Shown here: positions 1 through 8,589 of the stretch, in pieces
How the letters are laid out: every line of letters begins with the position of its first letter
How positions within the stretch are numbered: the first letter of the stretch is position 1
Assembly: GCA_963576725.1 (NCBI GenBank)
Contig: OY755239.1
Location: 63,096,953-63,160,952 of the forward strand
Length of the DNA: 64,000 bases
DNA from: Azorinus chamasolen
Lineage: Eukaryota; Mollusca; Bivalvia; Cardiida; Solecurtidae
Reading direction: 5' to 3'
Notes under the pieces: model-generated
Database searches by the model: none
The model's input: the letters and a program-made list of their open reading frames with translations, nothing else
What the model was told of the DNA's origin: nothing
Program-made: the position numbers and the translations under genes

Positions 1-16
1 GAGGCCTTCAAGGTGG

Positions 17-913
17 CAGGGTTCGCACAGACCTGGAAAAGTCATGGAAAACGAAGTCTGCCTGCCTGGAAAAATCATGGAAAACGGAAATTTCAAATTT
101 TATCATTGAAAAATCAGGGAATTCAGAACAAAATCATGGAAATTACCAAATACACCCTTGAATAATTCCTTTATTTGTAGATTTACCAACACATAAATTT
201 TCTTGGCATGAAATTAAAAAAAAAGGAGAGTTCATAACCGAAAGTAAATCTGGTCGGCGTTATGAGTAACGTGAATTTTCTACTATGACACCGGTAGCGA
301 ACAGTCATTGGTCCGAGAATGGATTTCCGGTGCGGCGGTTCAATTTTCGGAAGTCCTCTGCTCTTTTTGTTTATTGTTTATCGCATGGTGAAAATCTGCC
401 CTGCGTTCGGTGGTGGATTACGTGAGAAACCGGTTGCAACAAGGGCCTTACCATAGTCCACTAGTCTGGATGCTTTGTTTTATACACACCAAGAGTGTGT
501 AACACATTGTAAGATTATGTGATTCCCTCTCCGCCTAGTAGCTAAACACTGGTTGCATACGGTCGCCACTAATGAACGCACCGCTGATTCGTCGAGGTCA
601 ACAAAGCATGAAATTGTTGCGGCCCGGCAAAGGAATGTGTCGGTATAATCCACAATTTTTACAACAAACTGTACAAAGACTGAAGAACAGTTAAGAGGCA
701 AGAGTTAAACAAAAATTTTAACTGGGGTACTCGGTATACCTACATAAACACAAATAAATAATTGTTCTTGGTGTTTAGCATTCATTTCTAACACAGAATT
801 CAGTTTGCAAGCTTAAAATCATTGCCGGAGTCGTATATGATATATCATTGAAAATATGTTTTTGTCATGGAAATATCATGGAATTTGAGTGTCAAAAGTC
901 TGTATGAACCCTG
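17..913. mobile_element. Non-autonomous DNA transposon, hAT-like ends
   Basis: Imperfect terminal inverted repeats face each other: the left end reads CAGGGTTCGCACAGACCT and the right end, on the other strand, CAGGGTTCATACAGACTT. Both ends carry subterminal TCATGGAAA repeats (about 40-150 and 830-885). The CAG start resembles hAT elements, but no clean 8-bp target duplication is visible and no transposase reading frame lies inside, so the superfamily is an inference. Confidence 0.5.
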
Positions 914-1411
914 GGTGAGGATCTCGGCAGCCTTCCAGTAGCTTTCCACATGATTTTATCCTGCTTTTAATTTGTTTCTTTTTAACCACGGACCCCGTCA
1001 CACATTTATACATATCACACAAATTTGGTGCGAGTATGCCAGCAGATTGCGGCCCTGCACGACATAGCGAAGAAGAAGAAGACGCCATATACCCTGAAAA
1101 TTATCTCCTCGTACCAACTGATTCTACATCTACATGGTACATCAAACTGTCATGATTGACATTTCTTTGATGGTGCGCTAAGACAGAAAAAGAAGAGAGG
1201 GATAGTATAAAGTTCGGTCAAGAAATGGAGTTAATGCTCATATAGTAAAAGGCAGAAAAAGAAAATAGGAGTTCAGTCACGTCAGGGCAGTTGACCAATC
1301 CAGCTTCTGTGGCGGTACCAGGGCATATGAAGTCCCCGCTGGCATAGCTCAACTCCCTTCACTTAACTATACTTTGTGACTGAAAGAAGGCCCCTTAGAA
1401 AGTCAGTTTGG
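914..1411. other. Unassigned stretch
   Basis: Contains a short GAAGAA run near 1070 and low-complexity purine-rich sequence near 1180-1270. The part nearest 1411 may be the 3' untranslated tail of the LINE on the minus strand. No gene was recognised. Confidence 0.3.
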
Positions 1412-2437
1412 TCAGCTCCTTCCTGAATGATGCCACGGAGGGAGCCTCAGCTGCTGCAGCTGGTAGTTTGTTCCACACTGGAATGGTCCTCGGGAAGAAA
1501 CTAAACTTTTAGACATTGGAAGTGTATGATACTGCTGGAAACGTAGGGTGTGCGGTGCTCTGGGAGTGAATCTGGCTTTACTGAGAAAGTTGTTAGCTGG
1601 TATGTCAAGTTCATTATTAACTATCTTGTAGAATAGAGTCAGCTGCTGTTTCTGTCGTTTCGACTCTAAAGTCTCCCACCCCAGATGTTGCAGCATATCT
1701 GTGACACTACTAGTGTTCCTGTATCGCCTAGTTGCGAACCAGGCTGCCCTGCGCTGTACCATTTCCAGACTTTGGATCTGGTTGCAATGGTAAGGGCTCC
1801 ACACAGTAGCACAGTAGTCTATATGTGGACGTACCAGTGACTGATATGCCATGGTCTTTGTGTGCTCACTGGTGTTTGGGAGGTTTCGCTTCAGGAAGCC
1901 CAGGACACTGTTGGCCTTCTTGATTTTCTTGTTTATGTGATTAGCCCACCCCATGTCTGCCTGCATCTCCACTCCGAAGTACTTGCTGGTGGTCTCTTCC
2001 TTAAGCACAGTGCCTTCAGGGTGTAGTCAGTTTGAAATGGGTTCCTTCACCTTGTGACCCTCAACACGTTGCACTTTTGTGGGTGAAAGTCCATCCCCCC
2101 ATCTGGCTTCCCACTTGGCTAGGCAGCCTAGGTCCTTCTGTAGGATTACTTGGTCCTCCTTTGACCTGATGTGCCTGTAAAGGATGCAATCATCTGCAAA
2201 AAGTCGGGTAGGTGATGAGACTATCTCGGGCAGGTCGTTGATGAAGATCAGAAAAAGGATCGGCCCAAGGACAGACCCCTGTGGGATGCCGCTGCTGACA
2301 GGAACTCTTTCTGATGCTTGCCCTTCTACAAGAACTTGCTGGGTTCGGTCACTCAGAAAAGAAGAAATCCACTGCAGTGTGGAGTTACGGATTTTACAGT
2401 TTCTGCCATGGGCAAAATTCTGTTGTTTGCACGCCAA
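1412..2437 (-). pseudogene. 5'-truncated LINE (non-LTR retrotransposon) reverse transcriptase
   Basis: Read on the minus strand, 2437 to 2027 encodes the palm of a reverse transcriptase, with SGIPQGSVLGPILF followed by the catalytic FADD block (codons near 2190-2205). From 2008 to 1412 it continues into the thumb and C-terminal region typical of Jockey/CR1-type LINEs (VRPHIDYCATVWSPY, then VQRRAAW). Between them the protein is broken. A run of six G near 2090-2097 shifts the frame, a TGA at 2047-2049 interrupts the alternative frame, and a second shift near 2010-2020 restores the first. Everything upstream of the palm, including any endonuclease, is missing, as expected for a 5'-truncated insertion. 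The copy is dead. Assignment to LINE is firm; the exact clade is not. Confidence 0.85.
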
Positions 2438-2493
2438 GTGCTATAAATATTAAGTTAATTAATATTCATACATACACAATTTCTTACATGATT

Positions 2494-2721
2494 TTAACCC
2501 ATTCCTCCATGAATATTTGTGTGAGAAATAATGATTGCATGAATATTAATTAGATTAATTTGTTATACATTGTAATAGAACATTGACACAGGCATTTTGG
2601 CCATGCAGAAACTGTAGAATCATATCTGCATTATAGCATATGGCATAAGCAAACAGAGCAGATCTAGGTCTACTCTGTTTGCAAAGGCGTAGAAAAGCGT
2701 ATTTATGGAGTAATGGGTTAA
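2494..2721 (+). mobile_element. Family A hairpin MITE
   Basis: Bounded by TTAA at 2494-2497 and 2718-2721. The left part has ATGAATATT motifs. The hairpin near 2650-2685 is shortened, with the apex lost. Just upstream of the first recognised exon. Confidence 0.7.
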
Positions 2722-2854
2722 TAATGAATAATAATGAAGTAAAGGGTTAAAAATGTACTGCATGTAAGAAAATACTGGTCCTTTCCAACACACAGAAGAA
2801 TATGTCCCCCAGAAGGTGCTGTTGTAATGTTGTTATTTTATTCTTCTCTTGCAG

Positions 2855-3018
2855 GAAAGTTCATCAGCACGAAGCTCAACCAGAATTGCAAAGAGGCGGA
2901 GCAGATCATTTGAAATGCCAACAAGAGACTCAGTCTGGAAGAAGATAACACCGACCAAACATGCGGAAAAATACCAAGAGCTGGCACCAAGAAAACTTGT
3001 GAATAACTTCACTAAGGA
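2855..3018 (+). CDS. Internal exon of an acidic, Ser/Lys-rich nuclear-type protein (exon 1 of 3 visible)
   Basis: A pyrimidine-rich acceptor (ttcttctcttgcag, ending 2854) precedes an open frame of 54 codons, and a strong donor GTAAGT starts at 3019. The frame opens ESSSARSSTRIAKRRSRS, a basic Arg/Ser segment that could be a nuclear localisation signal, and closes KLVNNFTKE. It ends two bases into a codon, and the exon at 4100 begins with the single base that completes Glu. The first base is taken as codon position 1 because the other frames carry stops. Upstream exons, including the start codon, were not found. The product is not recognised. Confidence 0.6.
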
Positions 3019-3099
3019 GTAAGTCTAGAGCATTGTACTTGCACTCTATCAAAAAAAAATGTTATGACCATGACAGCAATGTTGGATCCAGATTAGACT

Positions 3100-3567
3100 C
3101 TACAACTACCTTTCCCTGTTCAATATTCATGTAAGAAATAATGATTTTATGAATATTTATAAGCTGAACTTTTATAATGGTGTATGAATGCAGGATCTGT
3201 TTACCCTGGCAGAAACTGTAAAATCACATAGATATATAATTCCATAAGCAAACCGAGTACACCCTGATCAGACAGCTCCTACAGCTCCTCCTTCTGATCT
3301 TGGTAAACTCTGTTTGCAAATGCCTGAAAGGCATTTATATGTGGCAGGGGTGTGCTTTTTTCGCGGAGGGTATGGGTCCTATGGGATAAACCTTTATCTG
3401 GTACAAATGCCCTTTCATTCCTTTGCAATCAGAAAAGACCCAGACCAGATTCAGATTCTGTCATTGTTAAAACTCCGCTTGTTCATGATGCCATTTATAA
3501 AAATTCATCTAATTAATACTCATACATTCATTATTTCTAGATGAATATTCATGAGGTAACGGGTTAA
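3100..3567 (+). mobile_element. Degenerate family A pieces in intron
   Basis: Left body plus a damaged hairpin at about 3108-3345 (GCAAACCGAGTACACCCTG and a partner near 3300), then a reverse-type body fragment at 3470-3567 ending GGGTTAA. The 120 bp between them is unassigned. Confidence 0.5.
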
Positions 3568-3626
3568 AAGAAATGGAAGAAAAATTAGGTTTGAACATAA
3601 AAAATGTGAATCTTTAATGTGACAAC

Positions 3627-3894
3627 TTCACCCTTTCCTCCATCAATACGCATTTCTACGCCTCTGTAAAAGTCACTTTTTGAAACCATTGTGATAAAAT
3701 TAATGACATGAATATTAATTTAATATAATTTTTAAAATGGCATTTTGCCATAGCAGAAACTGTAGAATTATATCTATATTATATCATAAGCAAACAGGGC
3801 AGACGCTGATTAGACGGCTCCCATTGCAGATGTCTGATCTGAGTTTTCTGTTTGCAAAGGCATATAAAGGTGTATTTATGGAGGAAAAGGTTAA
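3627..3894 (+). mobile_element. Chimeric B/A hairpin MITE
   Basis: Starts like family B (ACGCCTCTGTAAAAGTCAC-like text, then GAAACCATTGTGATAAA at about 3685). It switches near 3700 to the family A body and the A hairpin (about 3788-3862), ending with TTAA at 3891-3894. Confidence 0.65.
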
Positions 3895-4099
3895 TTAGAT
3901 TATTTTTTTATTGCCTATCATAGGCTATGAAAACATAACTTTTATGCATTAGAGACACTTAAAATCAGATCCTCATTATTAAATAATCAGAGTAGACACT
4001 GATCAGGCTGCTCTTACAAGACTGCAAAAGGGTTACATTGGCAATATTGATTACTGTAGGTTGTATTGTTGGTATAATTCTCTTTACCTTTCTAATTAG

Positions 4100-4223
4100 G
4101 AATAGCCGGTACAACTATGATCCAAACTACACGAGTGGGGAGGAGTCTTGGGAGGAGTTTATCGATGACTCAGACCTGTCTATGAACTCGAACAGTGACA
4201 CAGAGGAGACAAAACCTTGCAAA
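4100..4223 (+). CDS. Internal exon of the same gene (exon 2 of 3 visible)
   Basis: Acceptor tctaattag ends at 4099. The first base completes the Glu codon begun at 3017-3018, and 41 further codons follow to 4223, where GTATGG is a somewhat weak donor. The peptide is acidic: YDPNYTSGEESWEEFIDD, then NSDTEETKPCK. It contains several Ser/Thr followed by acidic residues, the usual context for casein kinase 2. The exon ends exactly on a codon boundary and the next exon begins on one, which supports the three-exon model. If the donor were not used, the frame would run 87 bp further and stop. Confidence 0.6.
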
Positions 4224-4364
4224 GTATGGCAGTTTGACTATAGCATCATAACATATCATATGATTAGAGTAACAAGAAAAAAGGATTATGTATACATGCA
4301 CACCATATAGAACAGTGTAGGCCTGGGTTGGAATACTGTATCAGATGAGGATCTGAATTGGTTA

Positions 4365-4790
4365 TAAATCCCTTTCTCTGTTCAATATTCATGTCAGAAA
4401 TAATACATCATTAATATTTACAGTAAAACCCCGCTAATAGAGGTATAATTGTGGGTGTATATGCAGGTGGTAGCTTAATGCAAGACAAAAGTAATGTAGG
4501 AAACTCCTAGAGAAGCTTTCTGCATTACTTTTTTCCTGCATTAAGCAACCACCTGCTTATAAGGACATCCATGTTTATTCATTAAGTGGTCGCATTAGAG
4601 GGGTTCTACTGTATTTGCTGAATTTTATAATGCCATATGTACACATGATGTTTTGGTATTGAAAGAAACTGTAGTCAGATCTATTATAATCTCATAAGCA
4701 ATCTTATCTGATCTGGATCAACTCTGCTTGTAAAGGAGTGGAAAAACATTTACACACATGTATATGAACTTCATTGAAGGAAAGGGTTAA
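4365..4790 (+). mobile_element. Family A MITE, host of a nested C element
   Basis: The left body (CCCTTTCTCTGTTCAATATTC) runs to 4420. It resumes at 4612 with the expected continuation TTGCTGAATTTTATAATG and ends AAGGGTTAA at 4790. The hairpin (about 4695-4735) is decayed. Confidence 0.7.
4421..4611 (+). mobile_element. Family C hairpin MITE with TA duplication
   Basis: Begins CAGTAAAACCCC and ends GGGGTTCTACTG, flanked by TA at 4419-4420 and 4612-4613. The hairpin arms GCAGGTGGTAGCTTAATGC and their partner meet near 4510. It splits a family A element, so it is the younger of the two. Confidence 0.8.
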
Positions 4791-4929
4791 AAAAGGTTGC
4801 ATACAAAATACTATGGATACTGACTTATAAGTGACAACAGTGCAGATCCTGATCAGATGTCACATTCTTAGGCCCTAATCCCGCTATGAAAAAACTGCTG
4901 AAAATTTGGACAGGTGCAGTTTTACAACT

Positions 4930-5213
4930 CAAGCTTTTTGGAAATTGTTGGCCGAGTGTCAAACGGTATGGATCCCGAGTTACTTGGCATCTCATCTGGA
5001 TCCAAGCTATTTGCAAATTATTGATTTTTATAATGTCATATGAAAATGGGATTTTTTGGCCATGGTAGAAACTGTTAAATTGAATTTACATAATTCCATA
5101 GCAAAGTTAGCAAACAGAGCAGACCCTGATCAGATGGCTCCTACAGGATCTATCTATCCTGGGTCTGTTCTATTTGCAAAGGCATCTCTTGCAGATACTT
5201 GTAAAGGGTTAAA
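4930..5213 (+). mobile_element. Degenerate D hairpin followed by the right half of a family A element
   Basis: D hairpin at about 4955-5020 (GGATCC, GAGTTACTTGGC, GGATCCAAGC). From 5030 the A body and hairpin follow (AGCAAACAGAGCAGACCCTG at 5109), ending near 5213. Confidence 0.6.
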
Positions 5214-5221
5214 TATATATA

Positions 5222-5245
5222 CTGACGGGCAAAAGAAACGCTACA
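5222..5245 (+). repeat. Left terminal inverted repeat of the Tc1 element
   Basis: 24 bases that match the reverse complement of 6703-6726 without a mismatch. Confidence 0.9.
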
Positions 5246-5517
5246 TCTAAAATTTGCGATAAATTACTAAGAAGGAAATAAAACTGGTGACAGCAATTAA
5301 AATATACATGTATATTAGCCGACATACTTGACAAACAACACATCGATACATTTATATTACCCCGAGACTTAATTCAAGGTCCTGGTCATGATTAGCTCGT
5401 GCAGCTCGTGCTTGTGAACCACGTGCTTTTACCTGACAAAATTACACAGACATGTGTATTCAATGATACAGAAGCCGAGTACAAACAAATTTCTGGAAAA
5501 AGTTTCGATTTCTTGTG

Positions 5518-6525
5518 ATGCCGAGGTTAAATGCAGAAGAGAGGGCGCAATCTTTAGCCATGTTAGAATGTGGGCGTACTCAAGATCAAGTTGCAAGACG
5601 TTTTAATGTGAGTAGATCCACAATTGCTCGACTTGTTCAACGCGTCCGAGACACAGGGACATTTGCGGATAGGCCACGGTCAGGTGCACCCCGTGTGACG
5701 TCAGTAAGGCAGGATAATTATATCCATCTACGTCATCTACGTGACAGATTTGTGACGGCCGAATCCACGTCACGTATTGTTGTGGGCAATCGTCGAGTGC
5801 CTGTGAGTCGATACACAATCAGACGTAGACTGTTGGCTCGAGGGATACGCTGCCGTAGACCCTTACGTGGTCAGATATTGACTGCACGTCATCGTCAGCG
5901 ACGTCTTGTGTGGGCCCGCATTCACCAAGGACAACGTTGGCAAAACGTGGTGTTTAGCGACGAATCGCGTTTTAACTTGTCAAACGCTGATGGACGTATA
6001 CGTGTGTATAGACGGCGTCATGAACGTTACGCAAATAACTGTGTTCTGGAGTATGACCGCTTCGGTGGCGGCGGTGTTATGGTTTGGGCAGCCATAAATA
6101 GTGGGTTTAGGTCTCAGTTAGTCGTTATACAAGGTAATCTGACCGCTAGAGAATACATCAATCAGATTTTACGACCTGTGATTGTACCCATGTTCACACA
6201 ACGTCAAGGATTAGTTTTGCAGCAAGATAATGCACGACCGCATGTCGCACACATTACCAGGGACTTTCTGCAAAACAACCACATTGACGTGTTGCCATGG
6301 CCAGCAGTTTCTCCCGATTGTAATCCAATCGAACATGCATGGGATTACATTGGACGACGTCTACGTCACCGTCAACCCCAGCCCAGAAACATGCATGAAT
6401 TAACTGTAGCCCTCCATGAAGAGTGGAACAGATTCCCACGATACTTACTGCACAACTGGTGCGGATCCATGAGAAGGAGACTGGCTGCAGTGATAGCCAG
6501 TAGAGGCGGGCATACACGCTACTGA
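5518..6525 (+). CDS. Tc1-family transposase, DD34E, intact
   Basis: Cut-and-paste transposase that binds its element's ends and moves it into TA sites. Starting at the ATG at 5518 gives 335 residues, the usual Tc1 length; a GTG three bases upstream is in frame but less likely. Residues about 10-48 form a first helix-turn-helix (VARRFNVSRSTIARL). A GRPR-like linker, RPRSGAPR, lies near 52-59, and a second helix-turn-helix near 93-108 (VPVSRYTIRRRL). The catalytic triad is complete: D148 in FSDESRF, D237 in QQDNARPH and E272 in NPIEHAWD, with 34 residues between the last two. A glycine-rich GGGGVMVWA block is also present. There is no frameshift or premature stop, so the copy may be young or still active. 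Confidence 0.93.
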   Translation: MPRLNAEERAQSLAMLECGRTQDQVARRFNVSRSTIARLVQRVRDTGTFADRPRSGAPRVTSVRQDNYIHLRHLRDRFVTAESTSRIVVGNRRVPVSRYTIRRRLLARGIRCRRPLRGQILTARHRQRRLVWARIHQGQRWQNVVFSDESRFNLSNADGRIRVYRRRHERYANNCVLEYDRFGGGGVMVWAAINSGFRSQLVVIQGNLTAREYINQILRPVIVPMFTQRQGLVLQQDNARPHVAHITRDFLQNNHIDVLPWPAVSPDCNPIEHAWDYIGRRLRHRQPQPRNMHELTVALHEEWNRFPRYLLHNWCGSMRRRLAAVIASRGGHTRY

Positions 6526-6702
6526 TTTTTGCAGGTGAAATCGGGTGACCAGTTTCCGTAATTTGACAATTTGACACCGAATATGATCACGAAATGTCGC
6601 ATGATCAACCTTATTTGCACAAAAATGATAGAAGTTTCGAATGAAATAACGTTTTCCAGATTTTGAATCAGAATAAATAAAATACGTCCCCGAGACTTCG
6701 AT

Positions 6703-6726
6703 TGTAGCGTTTCTTTTGCCCGTCAG
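6703..6726 (-). repeat. Right terminal inverted repeat of the Tc1 element
   Basis: Mirror of 5222-5245; followed by TA. Confidence 0.9.
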
Positions 6727-6932
6727 TATACTAACAAGAAATGAGGTCAGTAATTGGGCATTCAATTCGTACAGTGTATGTTTATCTTCAAAATCATTCA
6801 TCACAGCCTGAACACACTCATCATCTGACTGATGTAATATCACTACTATGTTGCTAGTTTTCTGTAGATTTTTAAAACCATGGACCATTTTGTTTGTCAA
6901 GGTTGTAATGCATTCGACTTTATTTTTTCCAG

Positions 6933-7718
6933 AAAGGAGCAAAGGCGAGAGTGAAAAATTACAAGAAAAGAGTTGTCATAGAAAGTAGCTCTGAATCTGA
7001 CACAGAAAGTGAGGAAAAAAGTAGAAAGTCAGGAAATTCAGAAACAGGAAGAAGAAATATTGACAAATGCACAAAGAAATCTTACAAGAGAAAAAATGAA
7101 ATAAAGAGTTCTAAAACAATCTGTGACAACACTATGCAGACAAAGCAAGATGAAGAAAGACATTCTAATGAATCTGGATTTGAAGATTGCATGAACAAAA
7201 CAGAAATCAAAATGGATGAAGATGGAGAATTGTTATCTCCTTGTCGAAGAAGGTGTAGAAGTAATGTGATTGAAAGTGATTCAGAAAGTGATAGTACAAC
7301 ATCTGAGAAAGTTAAAACTGGTAAGAACAATAAACATTTCACAAAAACAGAGAAACCTAATCTAGAATCCCTGGAAACTCCAGAAACAGAAACTTTAGAA
7401 AGTGATAAGCAGGTTAATAATGCAGAAAAAGGGGCAACAGAAATTGTAGGTAATAACCCAGAGAATGATGATTATGATGATGATGACAATGATGATGATG
7501 GTGATGGTGATAGTAATAGCAATAATGACATTGATGGTGAAAGTGAAAGTAACAGTGACAGCAATGATGAGGATTCAGAAAATGTTACAAGGAAAAGAAG
7601 GGTCCAGATGATTAAGAAGAAGAAAGAGAAGTTAAAACTGTTTGAAAAGATCAGGCAAGAAAGAGAGAGAAAATTGTCAAGGGAAAAGAAAAAATGTGCC
7701 ACTGAACTAGGAAGTTAA
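6933..7718 (+). CDS. Terminal exon of the acidic Ser/Lys-rich protein
   Basis: A pyrimidine-rich acceptor (tattttttccag, ending 6932) opens a 261-codon frame that stops at TAA 7716-7718. In order it shows: a basic stretch (KNYKKRVVIE); a serine-acid tract (ESSSESDTESEE) that returns as ESDSESDSTTSE; an Asp-rich run coded by GAT/GAC repeats at about 7468-7550; and a highly basic C-terminus (KRRVQMIKKKKEKLK, then KIRQERERKLSREKKK) likely to form a charged helix. Such composition is usual for nuclear or chromatin-associated proteins. The basic helix recalls CCDC82-like proteins, but no conserved domain was recognised, so no symbol is given. The minus-strand reading frames here are mirror images of the acidic repeats. 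Confidence 0.7.
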   Translation, partial: KGAKARVKNYKKRVVIESSSESDTESEEKSRKSGNSETGRRNIDKCTKKSYKRKNEIKSSKTICDNTMQTKQDEERHSNESGFEDCMNKTEIKMDEDGELLSPCRRRCRSNVIESDSESDSTTSEKVKTGKNNKHFTKTEKPNLESLETPETETLESDKQVNNAEKGATEIVGNNPENDDYDDDDNDDDGDGDSNSNNDIDGESESNSDSNDEDSENVTRKRRVQMIKKKKEKLKLFEKIRQERERKLSREKKKCATELGS

Positions 7719-7950
7719 AAAACAATACTAGTGAATAAGGAAATTAAAAATAGTACCAGTGAACTAGCAAGTTAAAAACAGTACCATTGAGCAAGATAGT
7801 TACAAAGTACCTATGACCAAGATAGTTAAAACAGTACCATCAAACAAAGGAGTTTAAAACAGTACCAATGAACAAAGAAGTTAAAAACAGTACCAGTGAA
7901 CAAGGAAGTTAAAACCAGTATTAGTCATAGTGAACAAGGAAGTTGGAAGT
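7696..7950 (+). repeat. 28-bp minisatellite overlapping the gene's stop codon
   Basis: About nine degenerate copies of a 26-29 bp unit (ACCAGTGAACAAGGAAG then TTAAAAACAGT). The first copy contains the last codons and the TAA of the acidic-protein exon. Most later copies have lost strict similarity. Confidence 0.8.
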
Positions 7951-7979
7951 TGCTCTACTTGCTTTAATATGATATAATA

Positions 7980-8060
7980 TAGATATTATTCTACTTTCCC
8001 CTTGCTTTAAGCAGCCACCTGTCTTTGACACAAAATACTTGACTAATAATAATACTTGTA
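7980..8060 (+). other. Family C hairpin fragment
   Basis: CTTGCTTTAAGCAGCCACCTG near 8000 is one arm of an H/C hairpin without its partner. A possible AATAAA signal for the upstream gene lies further on, at 8164-8169. Confidence 0.4.
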
Positions 8061-8352
8061 CAGTGAACCCTCATTATACCGGCATTTGTTACAATGGCAC
8101 CCTTGTTATTCCGGTAGTATGCATTGAAACAAAATTACTGTTAAGTCTTTGAAGCAACCATTGAATAAATAGGTGCAGTGCCAATAAGACAAGTGATCGC
8201 TTAATGCAGAACACAAGAAGTGCAAAAAGCTCCCAAAGGATTTCATCTGTTGGTACTAGTTATGTCTCCCCCCATATTTATATGGGGGAGACATATTGTT
8301 TTCGTGAGAGTTGTCTGTCTGTCCGTCTGTCCGTCCGTCCGCACTCACCAAA

Positions 8353-8589
8353 GGGTAGTTGTGTGACTTTTTCTAACTAGTCCCACAAGTAAAATCATTA
8401 ACCTGGCCATCTCTTGTGACATTAACCTGGCCATTTCTTGTGACATTAACCTGGCCAGTTGTGGGACATAGGGTTAGGGTTAGGGTTAGCTTCCAGATCA
8501 TTCTTTTCCAAAGTTAGAGCCAAAAATAGTTTTTCTTGTGGGACTAGTCACACAAGAAAAGATCAAAGGAAAAAGTCACACAACTACCC
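8353..8589. mobile_element. Small inverted-repeat insertion
   Basis: GGGTAGTTGTGTGACTTTTT at 8353 is mirrored at about 8570-8589. The inside holds three 24-bp direct repeats with AACCTGGCCAT (about 8400-8460) and a telomere-like tract. Confidence 0.55.
8469..8489 (+). repeat. Interstitial telomere-type repeat
   Basis: Just over three perfect TTAGGG units. TTAGGG is the telomere repeat known in molluscs and vertebrates. Confidence 0.8.

Larger units (their letters stand above)
5222..6726 (+). mobile_element. Complete Tc1/mariner-type transposon
   Basis: A 1,505-bp element with 24-bp perfect inverted ends starting CTGACGGGCAAAAGAAACG. TA dinucleotides at 5220-5221 and 6727-6728 are the expected target duplication. 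An 11-bp direct repeat, CCCCGAGACTT, lies near each end (5360-5370 and 6688-6698) and could be a subterminal transposase site. It carries one uninterrupted transposase gene and lies in the last intron of the host gene, in the same orientation. Confidence 0.92.

Noticed and set aside
17..913. Firm hAT assignment of the first element
   Set aside because: The CAGGGTT ends fit, but no convincing 8-bp duplication was found (flanks CAAGGTGG and GGTGAGGA), so only 'hAT-like' is kept.
5603..5818. Minus-strand and second-frame open frames inside the Tc1 element
   Set aside because: Shadows of the intact transposase gene.
7082..7702. Minus-strand hydrophobic/serine-rich frames
   Set aside because: Mirror images of the acidic GAT/GAA-rich coding exon on the plus strand.
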